A DNA stretch of 64,000 bases from Oscillospiraceae bacterium (lineage in GTDB: Bacteria > Bacillota > Clostridia > Oscillospirales > Oscillospiraceae), in NCBI GenBank assembly GCA_017430455.1, contig JAFRMX010000009.1, positions 88,012-152,011 on the forward strand, written 5' to 3'. Positions 61,709 to 64,000 of the stretch are shown here, one piece after another (position 1 is the stretch's first letter; each line of letters opens with the position of its first letter). The notes beneath the pieces were generated by a model. It was given only the letters and a program-made list of their open reading frames with translations, made no database searches and had not been told where the DNA came from. The position numbers and the translations under genes are program-made.

Positions 61709-61748
61709 GGAATTCGGAATTAAGAATTAGGAATTAGGAATTAGGAAT
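61709..61748 (+). repeat. GAATTA-type repeat forming the LCP 5' leader
   Basis: About six 7-base units (GAATTCG, GAATTAA, then GAATTAG three times, ending GGAATG) fill the leader. The AATTAGG units supply the Shine-Dalgarno, and the last unit contains the ATG itself. A change in unit number would change ribosome-site multiplicity without touching the frame. Confidence 0.8.
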
Positions 61749-62793
61749 GGGCAAAGCGGGAAAGACAATACTGATTATTATTATAATACTTGCTGTTCTG
61801 GCGGCGGGGGCATTTGCCGTGTTCAACGGGGTCTTCTCGAAGATGGGAAAGAGCTCGGACCTGAGCTACGGAGCAGACAGTCCGGAATCAGCCGAAGCGC
61901 TGGAGAAAGCCGAGGCGGAGCGCAAGGAAGAGATGGAGAAGCTCAGCGAAGAGGAGAAGCAGGCGCTCAAGGAGGCCTTGGATCCGGAGACGCTTTCTCA
62001 CAACGGAGTCTATGAAAACGAGGGTATAAAGAACATTCTTCTCATCGGGAGGGACACCAGGAATGAGGACGTCGCCGGAGCGAGCTCGGATGTCATTATT
62101 CTGCTCTCGCTGGATGATATAAATGAAAGAATTATTCTGACATCTTTCATGAGGGATACATACCTGACTCTGCCCGGAGAAGACGAGCCTTCTAAGCTTT
62201 ACACTGCTGTAATTAAGGGCGGGCCCTCGTATCTGGAGGAGACTCTCGAGACCTATTTCGGAGCGAAGATAGAAAACTACGCGATGGTCAATTTCACCTG
62301 CTTTGAAGAGATAGTAGATACTCTGGGAGGGATCGACCTCAAGCTGTCGGACAGCGAGTGCTTCAGGGCGGGAGTTACATATGAGGATCTGATTGATGCC
62401 GAAAACGGCATTTACCATGTCAACGGCAGGCAGGCTCTCAAATACTGCAGAAACAGATCTTCAACTCCGGGGGCCGATTACGACAGAACGCAGAGACAGA
62501 GGACCGTTCTGAAGACGATATGGAATAAAGTAAGGGAGATGCCCGTCACGAAGCAGACCTCTGTCGCGACAAAGGCTCTCGAATATGTGACGACGGACCT
62601 CTCAAGGGGCGAATGCCTGTCGCTGATCGGAAAGCTGCCGCAGATCAGGGACTATGAGTTTGTCTCCCAGAGAATACCGATAGACGGGACCTCGATCGCC
62701 TACAATCCGGACCCGAAATTCAGCATAGTCAGCATGGAATTTGCCCCGAACAGAGCCTTTCTGCTGGACAGCCTGTACGGAATTGAAGAATGA
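61747..62793 (+). CDS. LytR-CpsA-Psr (LCP) family ligase
   Basis: The 348 aa protein has an N-terminal membrane helix (about 6-27), a charged linker of Glu and Lys, and the LCP domain (about 90-265). The domain has NILLIGRDTR, SSDVIILLSL, ITSFMRDTYL and GRQALKYCRNR. LCP enzymes move undecaprenyl-linked polymers (teichoic acid or capsule) onto peptidoglycan. It probably completes the polymer encoded at 35-56 kb. Its ATG is part of the GAATTAG repeat, and its stop codon starts the next repeat block. Confidence 0.93.
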   Translation: MGKAGKTILIIIIILAVLAAGAFAVFNGVFSKMGKSSDLSYGADSPESAEALEKAEAERKEEMEKLSEEEKQALKEALDPETLSHNGVYENEGIKNILLIGRDTRNEDVAGASSDVIILLSLDDINERIILTSFMRDTYLTLPGEDEPSKLYTAVIKGGPSYLEETLETYFGAKIENYAMVNFTCFEEIVDTLGGIDLKLSDSECFRAGVTYEDLIDAENGIYHVNGRQALKYCRNRSSTPGADYDRTQRQRTVLKTIWNKVREMPVTKQTSVATKALEYVTTDLSRGECLSLIGKLPQIRDYEFVSQRIPIDGTSIAYNPDPKFSIVSMEFAPNRAFLLDSLYGIEE

Positions 62794-62836
62794 ATTATGA
62801 ATTAGGAATGAGGAATTAGGAATGAGGAATCAGGAT
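62781..62836 (+). repeat. GAATTA-type repeat between the LCP and glf genes
   Basis: Alternating GAATTAT, GAATTAG and GAATGAG units run from the last codons of the LCP gene to the glf leader. The LCP stop TGA (62791-62793) is in a unit. Confidence 0.8.
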
Positions 62837-62857
62837 CGATGAATGGAGATAACGGAT

Positions 62858-63985
62858 ATGTATGATTTTCTGATAGTCGGGGCGGGGCTCTACGGAGCGG
62901 TATTCGCGAGAGAAGCAGCGAAAAGAGGAAAGACTTCTCTTGTAATAGACAGGCGCCCGCATATTGCCGGAAATGTATATACGGAGAAGACCGAAGGCAT
63001 AAACGTACACAAATACGGCGCGCATATATTCCATACCAATAACAAAGAGGTGTGGGACTATCTGCAGCAGTTCGCGTCTTTCAACAGATTTACCAATTCT
63101 CCGGTGGCGAATTACAAGGGAGAGCTCTACTCCCTGCCCTTTAACATGTATACCTTCAATAAGATGTGGGGCGTGATCACGCCTGAAGAGGCCATGGAAA
63201 AGATAGCGGAGCAGAGAGCCGAGATAAAAGGCGAGGCGCAGAACCTGGAGGACCAGGCGATAAGCCTGGTCGGCCGGGATATATATGAAAAGCTTGTAAA
63301 GGGCTATACGGAAAAACAGTGGGGCAGAGACTGCAGGGAGCTTCCCGCGTTTATAATAAAAAGACTGCCTGTGAGGTTTACTTTCGACAACAATTACTAC
63401 AACGCTCTGTATCAGGGGATACCGGAAGGCGGATATACAAAGATGGTCGCAGCTATCCTGGACGATCCGCACATCACCGTCAGAACCGGTACCGATTTTC
63501 TCGAGCACAGAGAACTGGCGGAGCAGGCGGAGCGCGTAGTTTACACAGGGCCTGTCGACGCGTATTTCGGTTACTCTATGGGGTATCTCCAGTACCGTTC
63601 CGTCAGATTCGAAAATGAGATTCTTGATATTCCGAACTTCCAGGGCAACGCCGCCGTCAACTACACGGACAGAGAGACCCCCTGGACGAGGATCATAGAG
63701 CACAAGTGGTTCGAATTCGGCAGGGACGAAAACGGAAACGAGCTGCCGAAGACCGTGATCTCAAAAGAATACAGCAGCGAGTGGAGGCCCGGGGATGAGC
63801 CGTATTATCCGGTAAATGACGGGAAAAATTCCGCGCTTTATGAAAAATACAGGGCCCTCGCCGAAAAGGAGAGCAAAGTGATCTTCGGCGGCAGGCTCGG
63901 TGAATACAGATATTATGACATGGACCAGGTCGTTGAGGCCGCGCTTGAGAAAGCGAAGGAAGTCCTTGTGAATTATGAATTATGA
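62858..63985 (+). CDS. glf: UDP-galactopyranose mutase
   Basis: The 375 aa FAD enzyme starts at ATG 62858 (MYDFLIVGAGLYGAVFA), with GGAG nine bases upstream; an in-frame ATG at 62843 is the alternative. It has the FAD Rossmann motif, IAGNVYTEKTEGINVHKYGA, HIFHTNNKEVWDY, and GYTEKQWGRDC, and near the end FGGRLGEYRYYDMDQV. It makes UDP-galactofuranose for a surface polymer. Its last codons (NYEL and TGA) are formed by the GAATTATGAATTATGA repeat, so the repeat has set the C-terminus. Confidence 0.95.
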   Translation: MYDFLIVGAGLYGAVFAREAAKRGKTSLVIDRRPHIAGNVYTEKTEGINVHKYGAHIFHTNNKEVWDYLQQFASFNRFTNSPVANYKGELYSLPFNMYTFNKMWGVITPEEAMEKIAEQRAEIKGEAQNLEDQAISLVGRDIYEKLVKGYTEKQWGRDCRELPAFIIKRLPVRFTFDNNYYNALYQGIPEGGYTKMVAAILDDPHITVRTGTDFLEHRELAEQAERVVYTGPVDAYFGYSMGYLQYRSVRFENEILDIPNFQGNAAVNYTDRETPWTRIIEHKWFEFGRDENGNELPKTVISKEYSSEWRPGDEPYYPVNDGKNSALYEKYRALAEKESKVIFGGRLGEYRYYDMDQVVEAALEKAKEVLVNYEL

Positions 63986-64000
63986 ATTCTGAATTATGAA
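63970..64000 (+). repeat. GAATTA-type repeat at the glf 3' end, running off the window
   Basis: Units GAATTAT, GAATTAT, GAATTCT, GAATTAT follow each other. They overlap the last four codons and stop of glf and continue to the window edge, so the full length is not visible. Confidence 0.8.

Overview
The window looks like part of the chromosome of a low-to-mid GC Firmicute of class Clostridia, probably an uncultured gut or rumen member near the Oscillospirales. This is inferred from a canonical Gram-positive S10-spc-alpha order, zinc-type S14, SecY-Adk-Map-InfA synteny, a GdpP/L9/DnaB and TilS/Hpt/FtsH housekeeping block, and a CpsBCD-type capsule kinase system. No rRNA or tRNA gene was seen.

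Region 1 (1-8030) is accessory. It holds the end of a DUF6076-like gene, a cluster of nine TGACAGG motifs, and a minus-strand pair (UmuD/LexA-like S24 repressor and RepA-like AAA ATPase). Butted against the repressor is an unlisted remnant of cas9: about 80 codons from the HNH end to the approach to RuvC-III. It runs directly into a short type II CRISPR array of four 30-nt spacers with a degenerate last repeat. Then come a MerR-type regulator with a lipoprotein, an SDR oxidoreductase, two linked alpha/beta-hydrolase esterases and a C-terminal scrap of an aldolase gene.

Region 2 (8085-23953) is one uninterrupted ribosomal superoperon of 31 genes, rpsJ to rplQ, with a strong promoter, a long structured leader, further structured intergenic RNA before rplC and rpsH, and a terminator after rplQ. 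rpmJ (37 aa) is included.

Region 3 (23989-34899) has the dTDP-rhamnose genes rfbBADC, then gdpP-rplI-dnaB-tilS-hpt-ftsH.

Region 4 (34945-56540) is a surface-polysaccharide/teichoic-acid-like locus. It encodes a membrane nucleotide-sugar dehydratase and DegT aminotransferase (amino-dideoxy sugar), a secreted NodB-like protein, CpsC/CpsD/CpsB regulators, an initiating phosphoglycosyltransferase, TagD, a GT2, two CDP-glycerol glycerophosphotransferases, a polymerase, two LicD proteins, a flippase, an IspD-like cytidylyltransferase, a LicC-LicA-like fusion with altered active-site residues, and a beta-helix protein. The middle (about 44.5-54.8 kb) is visibly more AT-rich than the rest. An LCP ligase and UDP-galactopyranose mutase at 61.7-64 kb probably belong to the same surface programme.

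Region 5 (56585-61617) is a second accessory island: an IS21 remnant, strong hairpins, a WYL regulator divergent from a PriCT-primase-RepA helicase fusion with a perfect palindrome between them, and a Fic protein.

A recurrent GAATTA-type short repeat occurs at several places (36.9, 37.3, 61.7, 62.8, 63.97 kb). It overlaps start codons, Shine-Dalgarno sequences or stop codons and brackets a four-helix-bundle (IVS-type) gene in inverted orientation. The most unusual structures are the collapsed cas9-CRISPR junction, this repeat family with its four-helix cassette, and the WYL/primase-helicase/Fic cluster.
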